NCBI RefSeq assembly: GCF_020216025.1 | Contig: NZ_JAIWNC010000046.1 | Span: 21,010-85,009, forward strand | Origin: Jidongwangia harbinensis | GTDB taxonomy: Bacteria > Actinomycetota > Actinomycetes > Mycobacteriales > Micromonosporaceae | Direction: 5' to 3' | DNA length: 64,000 nt | Shown: in pieces, positions 42,052 through 50,276 of the stretch | Layout of the letters: each line of letters begins with the position of its first letter | Position numbering within the stretch: position 1 is the stretch's first letter | The notes under the pieces: generated by a model | What the model was told of the DNA's origin: nothing | Database searches by the model: none | The model's input: the letters and a program-made list of their open reading frames with translations, nothing else | Made by a program: the position numbers and the translations under genes

Positions 42052-42195
42052 GGGCACCTCTGTGAGTCGCACGGCCCCGTTGTACCCACGGGTAATAAGC
42101 ATCACGCCTGCAAACCGAAAAAGCCACCACGGGCGTATAGGTGACCTGCCTCGCATCCTCTGTCACTCGGCCGTCACTCGTAGAAAATAAGGACT

Positions 42196-42804
42196 ATGAC
42201 GGCTCCCGCGCCTGTGCCCGCACTCAACTCCGCCGACGCGCTTGCCGAACTGGTGGCTGGAAACCGCCGTTTCGTCACTGGGCGTCCCGAACACGGTCAC
42301 AACGTCTCGGCGGCCGCCGCGGCGTCCGGTGGCCAGCAGCCGCACGCCGTGGTGGTCGGCTGCATCGACTCCCGCGTACCCCTGGAAGCGATCTTCGACC
42401 AGACCTTCGGCTCGATCTGCGTGGTGCGCTCCGGTGCCCACGTGGTGGACCGGGCGGTGCTCGGCTCCGTCGAGTTCGCGGTCACCGCGTTGCGGGTGCC
42501 GCTCGTCATGGTGCTGGGGCACGTGCGCTGCGGCGCCGTCCAGGCCACCGTCGACGCGCTGCGGGCCGACGCCGAGCCGGTCGGCGACCTCGGCTACCTG
42601 GTGAACGAGATCGCCCCGGCGGTGCTCTCGGTCGGCCTGGACGACCCGGACGTGGCCGCCAAGGCGATGCGGGCGCACGTGGGCCGGACCGTCCGGCGGC
42701 TCCGCGAGGTGGCCGGCGTGGGCGAGGCGACCGCGGCCGGCCGGGTCACCGTCGTGGGCGCCGTGTACGACCTCGACACCGGCTGCGTGGACCTGCTCAG
42801 CTGA
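42196..42804 (+). CDS. Beta-class carbonic anhydrase
   Basis: 202 residues from ATG 42196. Zinc ligands are C56 (CIDSR, 56-60, with D58 and R60 as the catalytic dyad), H109 and C112 (HVRCG). The enzyme interconverts CO2 and bicarbonate; the bicarbonate would feed acetyl-CoA carboxylase, whose accD is nearby. The gene is cytoplasmic and monocistronic, with an AT-rich TAGAAAATAAGGA stretch before the start and a strong terminator after the stop. Confidence 0.92.
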   Translation: MTAPAPVPALNSADALAELVAGNRRFVTGRPEHGHNVSAAAAASGGQQPHAVVVGCIDSRVPLEAIFDQTFGSICVVRSGAHVVDRAVLGSVEFAVTALRVPLVMVLGHVRCGAVQATVDALRADAEPVGDLGYLVNEIAPAVLSVGLDDPDVAAKAMRAHVGRTVRRLREVAGVGEATAAGRVTVVGAVYDLDTGCVDLLS

Positions 42805-42834
42805 TCAACTTGTCGTGATCATCGGTAGATGCAA

Positions 42835-42866
42835 AAAGGCGCTCTCCGGATGCGGAGAGCGCCTTT
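42835..42866. terminator. Bidirectional terminator with A/T tails
   Basis: Perfect 14-bp stem AAAGGCGCTCTCCG / CGGAGAGCGCCTTT with a 4-base loop; A-run on one side and T-run on the other make it a classical intrinsic terminator for both convergent genes. Confidence 0.88.
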
Positions 42867-42881
42867 CGGCGTGCGGTGCGG

Positions 42882-43208
42882 TCAGCCCTCGAAGATGCCC
42901 GCGTCCACGAGGCGCTTCTCGGTGGCGTCCCAGCCGTCACCGGGGAACGTCTCGTTGAGCACGTTCAGCTCGGAACGGATCTTCGCACCGTGGCCGGCGG
43001 CGGCGAGGACGCGGATCTCCTCGACGAACGCGTCGGAGTCGGTCTTGAGGTGGTTGGTGCGACCGTTGGTCAGGTTGCGCACGTAGGCGAAGCGACCGTT
43101 GGCCAGCGGAATGAGGTACTTGTACTCACCCAGCACGCTCAGGGCGCCGCCCGAACTCTGGCCGGCGCGAACTGATGCGCGGGCGGTCTTAGAGGTGTTG
43201 CTCGCCAC
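42882..43208 (-). CDS. Conserved small actinobacterial protein, function unknown
   Basis: 108 residues from GTG 43208, with an excellent AAGGAG seven bases upstream. The first 24 residues are basic and Ser/Ala-rich (SNTSKTARASVRAGQSSGG), probably disordered; the rest (VLGEYKYLIPLANGRFAYVRNLTNG, then AFVEEIRVLAAAGHGAKIRSELNVL) reads as a small compact alpha/beta domain. There is no signal peptide. I do not recognise a named family. A strong RBS, good codon bias and its own terminator support it as a well-expressed real gene. Confidence 0.75.
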   Translation of the reverse strand: MASNTSKTARASVRAGQSSGGALSVLGEYKYLIPLANGRFAYVRNLTNGRTNHLKTDSDAFVEEIRVLAAAGHGAKIRSELNVLNETFPGDGWDATEKRLVDAGIFEG

Positions 43209-43442
43209 GGCGGTACTCCTTGAGTGAAAAGCAGAAAAGGCCGGAGCAAGCCTACACGACGGCCGACCTGCCGTGCCGCCGGAGCAGGTCAGGCGTTATC
43301 CCAGGTGTGCCTCGACGGCCGTTCCCATAGTCGATATTGCGGTTTCTCTGGCGCACCATCCGTACCACCCGGCATCATGGGACACGATCAACCGTGGTCG
43401 AGGTCGTAGGGGAAGACGCACCTCGGTCTCCGGGAGGTCACC

Positions 43443-43934
43443 GTGCCAACGTGTGGCGTCGTATACGTCCACTCGACCCCACTCGCCGTGTGCCAGCACG
43501 TCGAGTGGGCGATCGCGCGCGTCCTCACCGCGCCGGTCAATCTGCACTGGACTGCGCAGCCGGTCGATCCGGCCATGCGGCGGTCGGAATGCAGCTGGTC
43601 GGGGAGACCCGGCACTGGTGCGGAGCTGGCTGCTGCCCTCAGACAGTGGCCCATGATCCGTTTCGAGGTCACCGAGGAGCCCAGCCCCGGTGTCGACGGG
43701 GAACGGTTCATGCACGTGCCCGGCCGCGGCCTGTTCCGCGGCACGATGGGCGCCTCCGGCGACATCCAGGTCGGCGAGGACCGGCTGCGGGCGATCATGG
43801 ACTCGGCCCGGGCCCCCGAGGCGTTGTCCCACGCCCTGGAGAAGGCCCTCGGCACCGCATGGGACGCGGAACTCGAACCGTACCGCTACGCCGGCGACGG
43901 AGCCCCGCTCACCCTGCTCACCCGCGTCGGGTAG
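43443..43934 (+). CDS. DUF3145 family protein
   Basis: 163 residues from GTG 43443 with CGGGAGG upstream. The sequence GVVYVHSTPLAVCQHVEWAIARVL, followed by LRQWPMIRFEVTEEPSPGVDGERF and GDIQVGEDRLRAIM, is the actinobacteria-specific DUF3145 pattern. In Streptomyces the member sits just beyond fabF in the fatty-acid cluster; here it is 3.8 kb downstream of accD, which suggests a functional link with lipid synthesis, although no activity is known. The protein is soluble and probably cytoplasmic. Confidence 0.85.
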   Translation: MPTCGVVYVHSTPLAVCQHVEWAIARVLTAPVNLHWTAQPVDPAMRRSECSWSGRPGTGAELAAALRQWPMIRFEVTEEPSPGVDGERFMHVPGRGLFRGTMGASGDIQVGEDRLRAIMDSARAPEALSHALEKALGTAWDAELEPYRYAGDGAPLTLLTRVG

Positions 43935-43975
43935 GGCGTACCCCCGGGTCGCGCGGGTCACCGGGAACTGATCCA

Positions 43976-45709
43976 ATGGGGCGGGTGACCAGGGGACTGC
44001 GCATTGCCGCCACCGCCATACCGCTGGTGCTGCTCGCCGCCTGCGGTGCGGACACGCCGCCGCGGCCCACACCGGCCGCGAGCGTGGCGCCGCCCGTGGT
44101 GGTGCCCTCGTCGAGCGCACCGCCCGCACCCACCGGCGACCCGGCGGCCCGCGCCGCCGAGGTGGCCCGCGGGCTGGGCGACGAGGACCTGGTCGGCCAG
44201 GTGCTGATGCCGTACGCGTACGGCAACTCCGCCACCGACGTCGACCGGGGCTCCAAGGCCGGCAATCAGAAGCTGGGCGGCGTGGACACCCCGGCCGAGA
44301 TGGTGGCGAAGTTCCGCCTCGGCGGCATCATCCTGGTCAGCTTCACCGCCGACGACCCGACCGGCCGCACCAACCCGACCAGCAACGTGGAGAGCCCCAA
44401 GCAGGTCCGCGCGCTCACCGCCGGCCTGCAGCAGGCGGCCGGCCGGCTGCCCGCCGGTGCGCCGCTGTTGATCGGCACCGACCAGGAGTACGGCGTGGTG
44501 ACCCGGGTCAAGGACGGCGTCACGCTGCTGCCGTCCGCGATGGCGTTCGGCGCCGGCCGTCAGCCCCGGCTGACCGAGGCGGCGTGGCGCGCCGCCGGCA
44601 CCGAACTGGCCGCGATGGGCGTCAACGTCGACTTCGCCCCGGTGGCCGACACGCTGGGCGGCGACGGCAGCCGGGTGATCGGCTCCCGCTCGTACGGCGG
44701 CGACGCCAAGGCGAACGCCGCCCAGGTCGCCGCCGCGGTGCGCGGGCTGCAGGGCGCCGGGGTCGCCGCCGCCCTCAAGCACTTCCCCGGTCACGGCCAC
44801 ACCACCGGCGACAGCCACGACGAGCTGCCGGTCGTCGGGCACAGCCGCAAGGCCTGGAACGCCGGCGACAAGCCGCCGTTCGCGTCCGGCATCACCGCCG
44901 GCGCCGGCCTGGTGATGTCCGGCCACCTCGACGTCAAGGCGCTGGACCCGGGCGTGGCCGCCACCTTCTCGTCCAAGGTGATGACCGGCGTCCTGCGCAA
45001 GGAACTCAAGTTCACCGGCGTCGCGGTCACCGACGCGATGAACATGGCGCCGGCGATGAAGTGGCCGCCCGGCGAGGCCGCGGTCCGCGCGCTCAAGGCC
45101 GGCAACGACCTGCTGCTGATGCCACCCGACCTGACCGGCGCCCGCGACGGCCTGCTGGCGGCCCTGCGGGACGGCAGCCTGCCCCGGGCCCGCCTGGTCG
45201 AGGCCGCGACCCGGATCCTGACCCTGAAGTTCCGCACCGCCGCAAAGCCCCAGCCCGAGCTGTCGGCACTGAAGTCGCCGGCACACGACCGCGCGGTCCT
45301 GGCCGCCGGCGCCGCGTCCATCACGGTGCTGCGCGGCAAGTGCTCCGCCCCACTGGTCACCGGCCCGGTCACGGTCACCGCGTCGGACGGCCGCGAGGCC
45401 ACGCGCGTCGCGCTGGTCAAGGCCCTGCAGGCGGCCGGCGTGCAGGTCCAGGCCGCGGGCGGCAAGGTCGTCCACCTCGTCGGGTACGGCGACCGCACCA
45501 CCGACCTCGCGCTGTCCGCCGACCTCACCGTCGCGATGGACACGCCCTACCTGCTGGCGGCGTCCCGCTCCCCGATGCTGATCGCCACCTACTCCTCCAG
45601 CCCGCTGTCCATGACCGCCCTGGCCAACGCCATAGCCGGCAAAACCCGCCCCACCGGCCGAGCCCCCGTCCCCGTCCCCAGCCTCCCCCGAACCGCCTGC
45701 CCCTCCTAG
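43976..45709 (+). CDS. Lipoprotein beta-N-acetylhexosaminidase, GH3 (NagZ-like)
   Basis: 577 residues from ATG 43976 (GTG 43985 also possible). The lipobox LAAC places the lipidated Cys at C23, followed by a Pro/Ser-rich tether. The GH3 domain has LIGTDQEYG, the KHFPGHG motif (from K268), the histidine of GDSHDELP that serves as general acid/base in NagZ enzymes, and the nucleophile D353 in VTDAMNM. The C-terminal 170 residues form the additional alpha/beta domain seen in Gram-positive forms. It removes N-acetylglucosamine from cell-wall fragments outside the membrane, contributing to peptidoglycan recycling or turnover. Confidence 0.88.
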   Translation: MGRVTRGLRIAATAIPLVLLAACGADTPPRPTPAASVAPPVVVPSSSAPPAPTGDPAARAAEVARGLGDEDLVGQVLMPYAYGNSATDVDRGSKAGNQKLGGVDTPAEMVAKFRLGGIILVSFTADDPTGRTNPTSNVESPKQVRALTAGLQQAAGRLPAGAPLLIGTDQEYGVVTRVKDGVTLLPSAMAFGAGRQPRLTEAAWRAAGTELAAMGVNVDFAPVADTLGGDGSRVIGSRSYGGDAKANAAQVAAAVRGLQGAGVAAALKHFPGHGHTTGDSHDELPVVGHSRKAWNAGDKPPFASGITAGAGLVMSGHLDVKALDPGVAATFSSKVMTGVLRKELKFTGVAVTDAMNMAPAMKWPPGEAAVRALKAGNDLLLMPPDLTGARDGLLAALRDGSLPRARLVEAATRILTLKFRTAAKPQPELSALKSPAHDRAVLAAGAASITVLRGKCSAPLVTGPVTVTASDGREATRVALVKALQAAGVQVQAAGGKVVHLVGYGDRTTDLALSADLTVAMDTPYLLAASRSPMLIATYSSSPLSMTALANAIAGKTRPTGRAPVPVPSLPRTACPS

Positions 45710-45730
45710 CCCCCGCCTAGCTTCAAACGT

Positions 45731-45801
45731 CGATCTTGGACTTGTGGTGGCGGCAAACGCCGCGTCCCACCGCCAATTCGGGCACCACAAGTCCCAGATT
45801 G
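45731..45801. terminator. Long imperfect inverted repeat with nested hairpin
   Basis: CGATCTTGGACTTGTGGTG (45731-45749) pairs with CACCACAAGTCCCAGATTG (45783-45801) at 17 of 19 positions. The 33-base loop contains its own CGGC-AAAC-GCCG hairpin. It lies 22 bp after the NagZ-like gene; termination is the simplest role, a dispersed palindromic element the alternative. Confidence 0.6.
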
Positions 45802-46140
45802 AGGGGTCGAGGGGCGGAGGGGCCGAGTCGTCCGGGTGTTCGTCGGCGCGTGCTGAGTGGGAGAGCGGTGCCGGCGCGCTGCTGCCGCCAGTCGCGGTAG
45901 CGGGTCTGCCGGTGCGCGTCTGATGTCGCCGCCGTTGTTGCTGCTGTTGCGGTACAGCTGGCCGCGCACCTGCCGGTAAGCGCTGTTCACCGCGAGGCGT
46001 CCCGGACGAGGCACCGATCCACCAGACGCCACCGGTCCTGAGGGCGAGCGCATCTCCTGCGCGCCGACGCGACAGCCATCCGACAACATGAGCGCCAGCG
46101 CCTCACGTCGTCCGCCGCCCACGCGAGGCGGCCTACTCAA

Positions 46141-46270
46141 GACCGCCCGCGTGTGGCTGCCCGCGTGTGGCTGCCCGCGTGTGGCTGCCCGCGTGTGGCC
46201 GCCCGCGTGTGGCCGCCCGCGTGTGGCCGCCCGCGTGTGGCCGCCCGCCTGAGGCCGCCCGCCTGAGGCC
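46141..46270. repeat. 14-bp tandem repeat, about 9 units
   Basis: GTGTGGCTGCCCGC-type units start at 46151, 46165, 46179, 46193, 46207, 46221 and 46235, then two CTGAGG variants at 46249 and 46263. Four central units share a T-to-C change, showing block-wise expansion. It lies just downstream of accD. Confidence 0.9.
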
Positions 46271-46311
46271 GGCCCCGCCCCGCGGCCGGCCTCAGAGCGA
46301 ATCAGAGCGAA

Positions 46312-47733
46312 TCAGAGCGGAATGTTCCCATGCGCACCCCGGGCAGCCGGAGCCGCGGCCAGCGCCTCGGCCAGCCGGCGACGGGTCTCCTCAGGCTTGA
46401 TCACGTCGTCCACGACGCCGATCTCGAGGGCCCGGTTCACCCCGCCCGCGATCTTGATCTGGTCGGCGATCAGCGTCTCGCGCAGCGACTCGCGCTGCTC
46501 GTGCGCGGCCGCGGCCAGCTTCTTGCGGTGCAGGATGTTCACCGCGGCGCTCGCGCCCATGACCGCGATCTCCGCGTTCGGCCAGGCGAACACGGCCGTC
46601 GCGCCCAGCGAGCGGGAGTTCATCGCGATGTACGCGCCGCCGTACGCCTTGCGGGTCACCAGCGTCACCCGGGGCACCACCGCCTCGGCGAAGGCGTGCA
46701 GCAGCTTCGCGCCGCGGCGCACCACGCCGTCCCACTCCTGACCCAGGCCGGGCAGATAGCCGGGCACGTCCACCAGGACGACCAGCGGCACGCCGAGCGA
46801 GTCGCACATCCGCACGAACCGGGCCGCCTTCTCGGCGCTGGTCGCGTCCAGGCAGCCGCCCAGGCGCAGCGGGTTGTTGGCGATCACGCCGACCGTGCGG
46901 CCGGCGAACCGGCCGAGCGTGGTGACCACGTTCGGTGCCCACTTGGCGTGCAACTCCACGCCGGGCTCGTCCAGCAGCGCCTTGACCACCGGTCGCACGT
47001 CGTACGCCCGGTTGGCCTCGGCGGGCATCGCCGCGCCCAGGTTGTGGCCGTTGTCGCCGCCGTCGGCCACGTCGGCGGGGGAGAAGCGGCCCTGGTGCCC
47101 GAGCAGCGCGGCCAGTTTGCGCGCCTCGAGCATCGCCGTCTCGTCGTCCTTGGTGGTGATGTGCACGACGCCGGAGCGGCGGCCGTGCGGCTCGGGTCCG
47201 CCGAGCCGTTCCATGTCGACCTGTTCGCCGGTGACGCTGCGGACCACCTCGGGACCGGTCACGAAGATCCGGCCGGCCTTGCTCATGATGACGATGTCGG
47301 TGAGCGCCGGGCCGTAGGCCGCGCCGCCGGCCGCCGGGCCGAGCACGACCGAGATCTGCGGTACCCGGCCGGAGGCGCGCACCATGGCGGCGAAGACCTG
47401 GCCCACGCCGTCCAGCGCCGTGACGCCCTCGGCCAGCCGGGCGCCGCCGGAGTGCCAGAGGCCGATCACCGGTACCCGTTCCCGGACCGCGGTGTCGATC
47501 GCGTCGACGACGTGCTGGCAGCCCTCGATGCCCATGGCGCCACCCATCCGGGTGCCGTCGCTGGCGAAGGCGATCGCCGGGGTGCCGTCGATCTCGCCGC
47601 GCGCGTACAGGACACCGGAGTCGTCCTTGGGCGCGAGCAGGCGCAGGCTGCCGCCGTCGAAGAGGTTGCGCAGCCGCAGTTCCGGATCGCGGTAGTCGAC
47701 CGACGAGTCTATGTCCGATGAGGTGGTGGTCAC
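46312..47733 (-). CDS. accD: Acetyl/propionyl-CoA carboxylase carboxyltransferase subunit
   Basis: 473 residues from GTG 47733, preferred because GGAG lies six bases upstream; a GTG at 47763 that overlaps the fabF stop as GTGA is an equally serious alternative. The crotonase-like carboxyltransferase fold is complete: GGAMGIEGCQHVVDAI and SGGARLAEGVTAL in the N half, GPAAGGAAYGPALTD, then the second half with VDVPGYLPGLGQEW and KAYGGAYIAMNSRSLGA. It transfers CO2 from biotin to acetyl-CoA (or propionyl-CoA) to make malonyl-CoA for the fab genes directly upstream. The biotin carboxylase partner is not in this window. Confidence 0.9.
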   Translation of the reverse strand: MTTTSSDIDSSVDYRDPELRLRNLFDGGSLRLLAPKDDSGVLYARGEIDGTPAIAFASDGTRMGGAMGIEGCQHVVDAIDTAVRERVPVIGLWHSGGARLAEGVTALDGVGQVFAAMVRASGRVPQISVVLGPAAGGAAYGPALTDIVIMSKAGRIFVTGPEVVRSVTGEQVDMERLGGPEPHGRRSGVVHITTKDDETAMLEARKLAALLGHQGRFSPADVADGGDNGHNLGAAMPAEANRAYDVRPVVKALLDEPGVELHAKWAPNVVTTLGRFAGRTVGVIANNPLRLGGCLDATSAEKAARFVRMCDSLGVPLVVLVDVPGYLPGLGQEWDGVVRRGAKLLHAFAEAVVPRVTLVTRKAYGGAYIAMNSRSLGATAVFAWPNAEIAVMGASAAVNILHRKKLAAAAHEQRESLRETLIADQIKIAGGVNRALEIGVVDDVIKPEETRRRLAEALAAAPAARGAHGNIPL

Positions 47734-47759
47734 GGCGTTCTCCAAGGTGGGATGAGGGG

Positions 47760-49001
47760 TCACGCGCGGGTGAAGATCAGAGCCACGTTGTGGCCGCCGA
47801 AGCCGAACGAGTTGTTCAGCGCCGCCGGGATGTCCATCGGCCGTGCCTTGTGGGCGGCGACGTCCAGGCTAAGTCCGTCGTCGGGGTCGTCCAGGTTGAT
47901 CGTCGGCGGTACGACACTGTCGCGGATCGCCAGGATGGTGGCGATCGACTCCAGGGCGCCGGCCGCGCCGAGCAGGTGTCCGGACATGGACTTGGTGGAC
48001 GTCAGGACCGGGTGGTCACCGATCGCCTTGCGTACCCCGTGCACCTCGGCCATGTCGCCGACCGGCGTGGAGGTGGCGTGCGCGTTGACGTGCACGATGT
48101 CGGAACCGGACAGGTCGGCGTCGCGCAGTGCCATGTTCATCGCCCGGATGCCGCCCAGGCCTTCGGGGTGCGGCTGGACGATGTCGTACCCGTCGGAGGT
48201 GATCCCGGCGCCGGCGAACCGGGCGTACACCCGTGCGCCGCGGGCGGCGGCGTGGTCGGCGCGTTCCAGCACCAGCGCGCCCGCGCCCTCGCCCAGCACG
48301 AAGCCGTCGCGGCCCTTATCCCACGGGCGGGACGCCTTCTCCGGGTCGTCGTTGCGGGTCGACATGGCCCGCATCGAGGCGAAGCCGGCGATCGGCAGCT
48401 GATGGACGACCGCTTCGGTGCCGCCGGCGACGACCACGTCGGCCCGGCCGGAACGGATGATGTCCAGCCCCAGCGCCAGCGCCTCGGCGCCGGTGGCGCA
48501 GGCACTCGCCACGGTGTGCACGCCGGCCTGAGCGCCCAGCTCGAGACCGACCCAGGCGGCCGGGCCGTTCGGCATGAGCATCGGCACGGTGTGCGGGCTG
48601 ACCCGCCGCGGCCCGTGCTCCTTGAGGACGTCGTACTGGTTGAGCAGGGTGATCGCGCCGCCGATGCCGCTGCCGATGCTGACCGCGAGGCGTTCCGGGT
48701 CGAGCCCGGAGTCGGCCAGGCCGGAGTCGGCCAGGCCGGAGTCGGCCCAGGCCTGGTGCCCGGCGATCAGCGCCATGGCCTCGGACCGGTCCAGCCGGCG
48801 GAGCTTGACCCGCTCGATCAGGTTTGCCGGGTCCACGGCGAGTTGCGCGGCGATGCGGACGGACAGTTGCCCGGCCCACTCCTGGGTGAGCGCACTCACC
48901 CCGGAGCGGCCGGCGAGCATGGCGTCCCAGGTGGACGCGACGTCCCCGCCCAGCGGGGTCGTCGCGCCGAGCCCGGTGACGACGACGTCTGTGCGGCTCA
49001 T
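47760..49001 (-). CDS. fabF: Beta-ketoacyl-ACP synthase II
   Basis: 413 residues from ATG 49001, two bases before the acpP stop region. The catalytic triad is C168 (ASACATG), H308 (NAHATSTPVGD) and H342 (SMSGHLLGAAG). It condenses malonyl-ACP with acyl-ACP during elongation. Residues 86-100 are three ADSGL repeats encoded by an almost perfect 15-bp triplication, an unusual insertion near the N-terminal lid. The gene is in the order fabD-fabH-acpP-fabF-accD, all on the minus strand and closely spaced. Confidence 0.94.
   Translation of the reverse strand: MSRTDVVVTGLGATTPLGGDVASTWDAMLAGRSGVSALTQEWAGQLSVRIAAQLAVDPANLIERVKLRRLDRSEAMALIAGHQAWADSGLADSGLADSGLDPERLAVSIGSGIGGAITLLNQYDVLKEHGPRRVSPHTVPMLMPNGPAAWVGLELGAQAGVHTVASACATGAEALALGLDIIRSGRADVVVAGGTEAVVHQLPIAGFASMRAMSTRNDDPEKASRPWDKGRDGFVLGEGAGALVLERADHAAARGARVYARFAGAGITSDGYDIVQPHPEGLGGIRAMNMALRDADLSGSDIVHVNAHATSTPVGDMAEVHGVRKAIGDHPVLTSTKSMSGHLLGAAGALESIATILAIRDSVVPPTINLDDPDDGLSLDVAAHKARPMDIPAALNNSFGFGGHNVALIFTRA
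48702..48746. repeat. 15-bp x3 tandem repeat inside fabF
   Basis: GAGTCGGCCAGGCCG-type 15-bp units, three copies, encode ADSGL three times. Copies are nearly identical, so the expansion looks recent, and it stays in frame. Confidence 0.85.
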
Positions 49002-49002
49002 G

Positions 49003-49245
49003 TCAGTGATTCGCCTCGATGTAGGAAACGGCGTCGCCGACGGTCTTGAGGTTCTGCACCTCGTTGTCCGGGATCTTGACGCCGAACTTCTCCTCGGCGG
49101 CCACCACGACCTCGACCATGGACAGCGAGTCGACGTCCAGGTCGTCGGTGAAGGACTTCTCCTCGGCGACGTCGTCCGGGTTCACCCCGGCGACCTCCTC
49201 GAGGATCTCGGCGAGGCCGGAGGTGATCTCTTCGCGAGTTGCCAT
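49003..49245 (-). CDS. acpP: Acyl carrier protein
   Basis: 80 residues, acidic, from ATG 49245. The phosphopantetheine attachment site is S40 in DLDVDSLSMVEVV. It carries growing acyl chains between FabD, FabH and FabF, encoded on either side. One base separates its stop from the fabF start, so the two are translationally linked. Length and motif are typical of type II fatty-acid ACP rather than polyketide ACP. Confidence 0.95.
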   Translation of the reverse strand: MATREEITSGLAEILEEVAGVNPDDVAEEKSFTDDLDVDSLSMVEVVVAAEEKFGVKIPDNEVQNLKTVGDAVSYIEANH

Positions 49246-49300
49246 TCTGGGACTTTCCTCTCGATGGTGGGGATTGCTCCGTCCGGGTCGGCCCGCCCTG

Positions 49301-50251
49301 TCAGGGGCAGCGGACGACCTGGCCGGCGTAGGTGAGGCCGCCGCCGAAGCCGAACAGCAGGACCGGGGCGCCCGAGGGCACCTCGCGCCGCTCGATCAGC
49401 TTGGACAGGGCCAGCGGCACACTGGCCGCGGAGGTGTTGCCGGACTCGACGAGGTCCTTGGCGATCACGACGTCCGGGCCGAGCCCGAGCCGCTTCACGA
49501 TGCCGTCGATGATCCGGGTGTTCGCCTGGTGCGGGATGAACGCGGCCAGGTCGCTGGGCTTGACGCCGGCCCGCTCGCACGCCTCGATGGCGAACGGCGC
49601 GAGCGCGGTGGTGGCCCAGCGGAAGACGATCTGGCCTTCCTGCTTGATGTACGGCTGCCAGCCCTCGATCCGCAGCACGTCGCCCTTGTCCGGGGCGGAA
49701 CCCCAGAGCACCGGGCCGATGCCGGGCTGCTCGCCGTCCGGGACCGCGGTGACCACCGCGGCACCGGCGCCGTCGCCGAACAGCACCGCGGTGGTGCGGT
49801 CGGTCCAGTCGGTGACGTCGGAGAGCTTCTCCGCGCCGATCACCAGCGCGTTGCGGGAGGCGCCGGCACCGACCGCGTGGTCCGCGGTGGCCAGCGCGTA
49901 CGAGAAACCGGAGCACGCCGTGTTCAGGTCGAACGCGGCCGGCGCCGGAATGCCGAGCTTGGCCGCGACCCGGGTGGCGACGTTCGGGCAGCGGTCGATC
50001 GAGGAGCAGGTGGCCACCACGACCATGTCGATGTCGGCCGGGGTGAGGCCGGAGTTGGCCAGCGCCTTCTCCGCCGCGAACGTGGCCATGTCGGCGACCG
50101 ACTCCTGGTCCGCGATGCGGCGCTCGGCGATGCCGACCCGGTCCCGGATCCAGCCGTCGTTGGTGTCCACGATGTTGGCCAGGTCGTTGTTGGTGACGAT
50201 GCGCGAGGGCTGGTAGTGGCCCAGCGCCACGATCCGGGAACCGACGGTCAT
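49301..50251 (-). CDS. fabH: Beta-ketoacyl-ACP synthase III
   Basis: 316 residues from ATG 50251 (GAAGGAGCGA upstream). Catalytic C113 is in NTACSGF, with H in IPHQANTRI (near 245) and N in ESGNTSAAS (near 275). It starts chains by condensing acyl-CoA with malonyl-ACP; in actinomycetes the primer is often branched. It lies 25 bp after fabD and 55 bp before acpP. Confidence 0.95.
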   Translation of the reverse strand: MTVGSRIVALGHYQPSRIVTNNDLANIVDTNDGWIRDRVGIAERRIADQESVADMATFAAEKALANSGLTPADIDMVVVATCSSIDRCPNVATRVAAKLGIPAPAAFDLNTACSGFSYALATADHAVGAGASRNALVIGAEKLSDVTDWTDRTTAVLFGDGAGAAVVTAVPDGEQPGIGPVLWGSAPDKGDVLRIEGWQPYIKQEGQIVFRWATTALAPFAIEACERAGVKPSDLAAFIPHQANTRIIDGIVKRLGLGPDVVIAKDLVESGNTSAASVPLALSKLIERREVPSGAPVLLFGFGGGLTYAGQVVRCP

Positions 50252-50276
50252 CGTTCGCTCCTTCTCATCGGCTCGC

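Larger units (their letters stand above)
45710..46311. other. 602-bp intergenic region
   Basis: It contains the long inverted repeat at 45731-45801 and the 14-bp tandem array at 46141-46270. The stretch 45802-46140 holds open frames on both strands with atypical composition and no RBS; I see no gene in it. Confidence 0.5.

Noticed and set aside
40315..42144. Long plus-strand frame opposite helR and the hydrolase
   Set aside because: Mostly antisense shadow; only the 40750-40920 part is meaningful, as the ArsR remnant.
46167..46400. Small plus-strand ORF (77 codons) over the 14-bp repeat
   Set aside because: It is produced by the repeat and runs into the accD 3' end antisense; no RBS.
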